From Acidobacteriota bacterium (GTDB taxonomy: Bacteria > Acidobacteriota > Thermoanaerobaculia > UBA5066), in contig JAKOVQ010000047.1 of NCBI GenBank assembly GCA_029781975.1, positions 106,431 to 170,430 on the forward strand: a stretch of 64,000 nucleotides of DNA. Reading direction: 5' to 3'. Below the pieces are notes generated by a model. That model saw only the letters and a list, made by a program, of their open reading frames with translations. It was not told the DNA's origin and ran no database searches. Position numbers and translations under genes: made by a program. Shown piece after piece: positions 63,501-64,000 of the stretch. Positions within the stretch are counted from its first letter, which is position 1, and every line of letters begins with the position of its first letter.

Positions 63501-64000
63501 CGGCGGGCCTTGCTCACGAGGCTGTCGAAGATCGAGAGGAACGTGGCGAAGTCGAGCCCCTCGGCCATCTTGATGTTCGGGACGAGGAGCGAGCGAGAGC
63601 CGTCCTTCCGCGCGACGTCAACCGCGATCCCGAGGTTGACGTGGGGCTTCCTCACGCGCTGCGGCCGCCCCTCCGCCTCCGCGTACGCGTCGTTCATCCC
63701 CGGGTGCTTCTCCAGCGCCCTCACGATCGCCCACGCGACGAGGTGGGTGAAGGAGACCTTGCTCTGCCTCACCACCTCCCGGTGGCGGTTCACGACGCGC
63801 CGGTTCTCCTCCATCGTCTTGACGGGGATCACCCGCTGCGACGTGGCGGTGGGGACCGCGAGGGAGGCGTCCATGTTCCTCGCGATCGTGGCGGCGCCTC
63901 CCGTCAGCGGGACGAGCGAGTCGCCGGGCCTGAGGGTCGGCGGCGCCGCGGGGCGGGGGGCCGAGGGAGCGGCTGCCGGCGCCGGCGAGGGGAGCGCGGC
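60515..64000 (-). CDS. kgd: Fused 2-oxoglutarate dehydrogenase E2/E1 (Kgd type), N-terminus outside window
   Basis: 1161 codons are visible; the frame is open through the right edge. Order as in actinobacterial Kgd: a Pro/Ala linker, an E2-type acyltransferase core ([52 protein letters not shown]), then the thiamine-dependent E1 part ([80 protein letters not shown]) and the transketolase C-terminal domains ([30 protein letters not shown]). It gives succinyl-CoA (with E2/E3) or succinic semialdehyde-type products in the TCA cycle. The lipoyl domain, if any, would lie outside the window. Confidence 0.93.
   Translation of the reverse strand, partial: [1161 protein letters not shown]

Overview
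The window is 64 kb of very GC-rich chromosome from a Gram-negative (diderm) bacterium, most probably an uncultivated Acidobacteriota. The evidence is a VWFA-type secreted protein of the kind that is abundant in that phylum, a TonB protein with a Gly-Gly-Val repeat, lipoprotein signal peptides, an Mla-type phospholipid transporter and ExbB/ExbD. No IS element, prophage, CRISPR array, tRNA or rRNA was found. Genes are densely packed, and many use GTG, TTG or apparently rarer start codons.

Layout. 1-843: 5' part of a VWFA-domain protein (minus). 1358-4723: TPR lipoprotein, tonB, exbB and two exbD genes (plus), closed by a hairpin terminator. 4885-7098: hppA, a proton-pumping pyrophosphatase with the K+-independent signature. 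7196-23136: fourteen co-oriented minus-strand genes with gaps of at most 44 bp, read pepA, recN, thiF-like, gamma carbonic anhydrase, hisS, aspS, aroB, HD-GYP phosphodiesterase, TPR lipoprotein, roadblock protein, ftsY, ribD, ribE, hemW. 23213-24115: purC (plus). 24102-30720: PHP phosphoesterase, dnaB, mlaE, mlaF, mlaD, radA (minus). 30742-34112: PolX-like PHP protein and a membrane-anchored phosphodiesterase (plus). 34045-36167: pyk (minus) and folE (plus), divergent. 36257-41875: fumarase alpha and beta, a BtuF-like protein, an unknown exported protein, a degenerate PilT-like protein and its small partner (minus). 41999-51217: korAB, a lipoprotein, a D-lactate-dehydrogenase-like FAD/Fe-S protein and a two-subunit molybdenum hydroxylase (plus). 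51222-58159: a glcDEF-lutABC operon (minus). 58409-60487: a membrane-bound spermidine-synthase-like protein (plus). 60515-64000: most of a fused 2-oxoglutarate dehydrogenase (Kgd type, minus), cut by the window end.

How it works together. The right half is central carbon metabolism. Glycolate or lactate oxidation (GlcDEF, LutABC and a second D-2-hydroxyacid dehydrogenase), an aldehyde-oxidase-like enzyme, fumarase, pyruvate kinase and two different 2-oxoacid oxidising systems (ferredoxin-linked KorAB and Kgd) lie within about 30 kb. The left half is envelope energisation (TonB/ExbBD, H+-PPase) and housekeeping.

The most interesting signals are not a new operon but recurring features of how genes are expressed. 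(i) A TANNNT-like -10 box lies exactly 6-7 nt before the start codon of seven genes, pointing to leaderless transcription. One 7-bp box appears to serve two divergent genes 21 bp apart. (ii) Stop/start overlaps use all four NTGA forms, including CTGA and TTGA in the mla operon. (iii) Several proteins have lost textbook catalytic residues (PolX palm, PilT-like ATPase). (iv) MlaD carries a long beta-rich C-terminal region suggestive of a trans-envelope lipid conduit.
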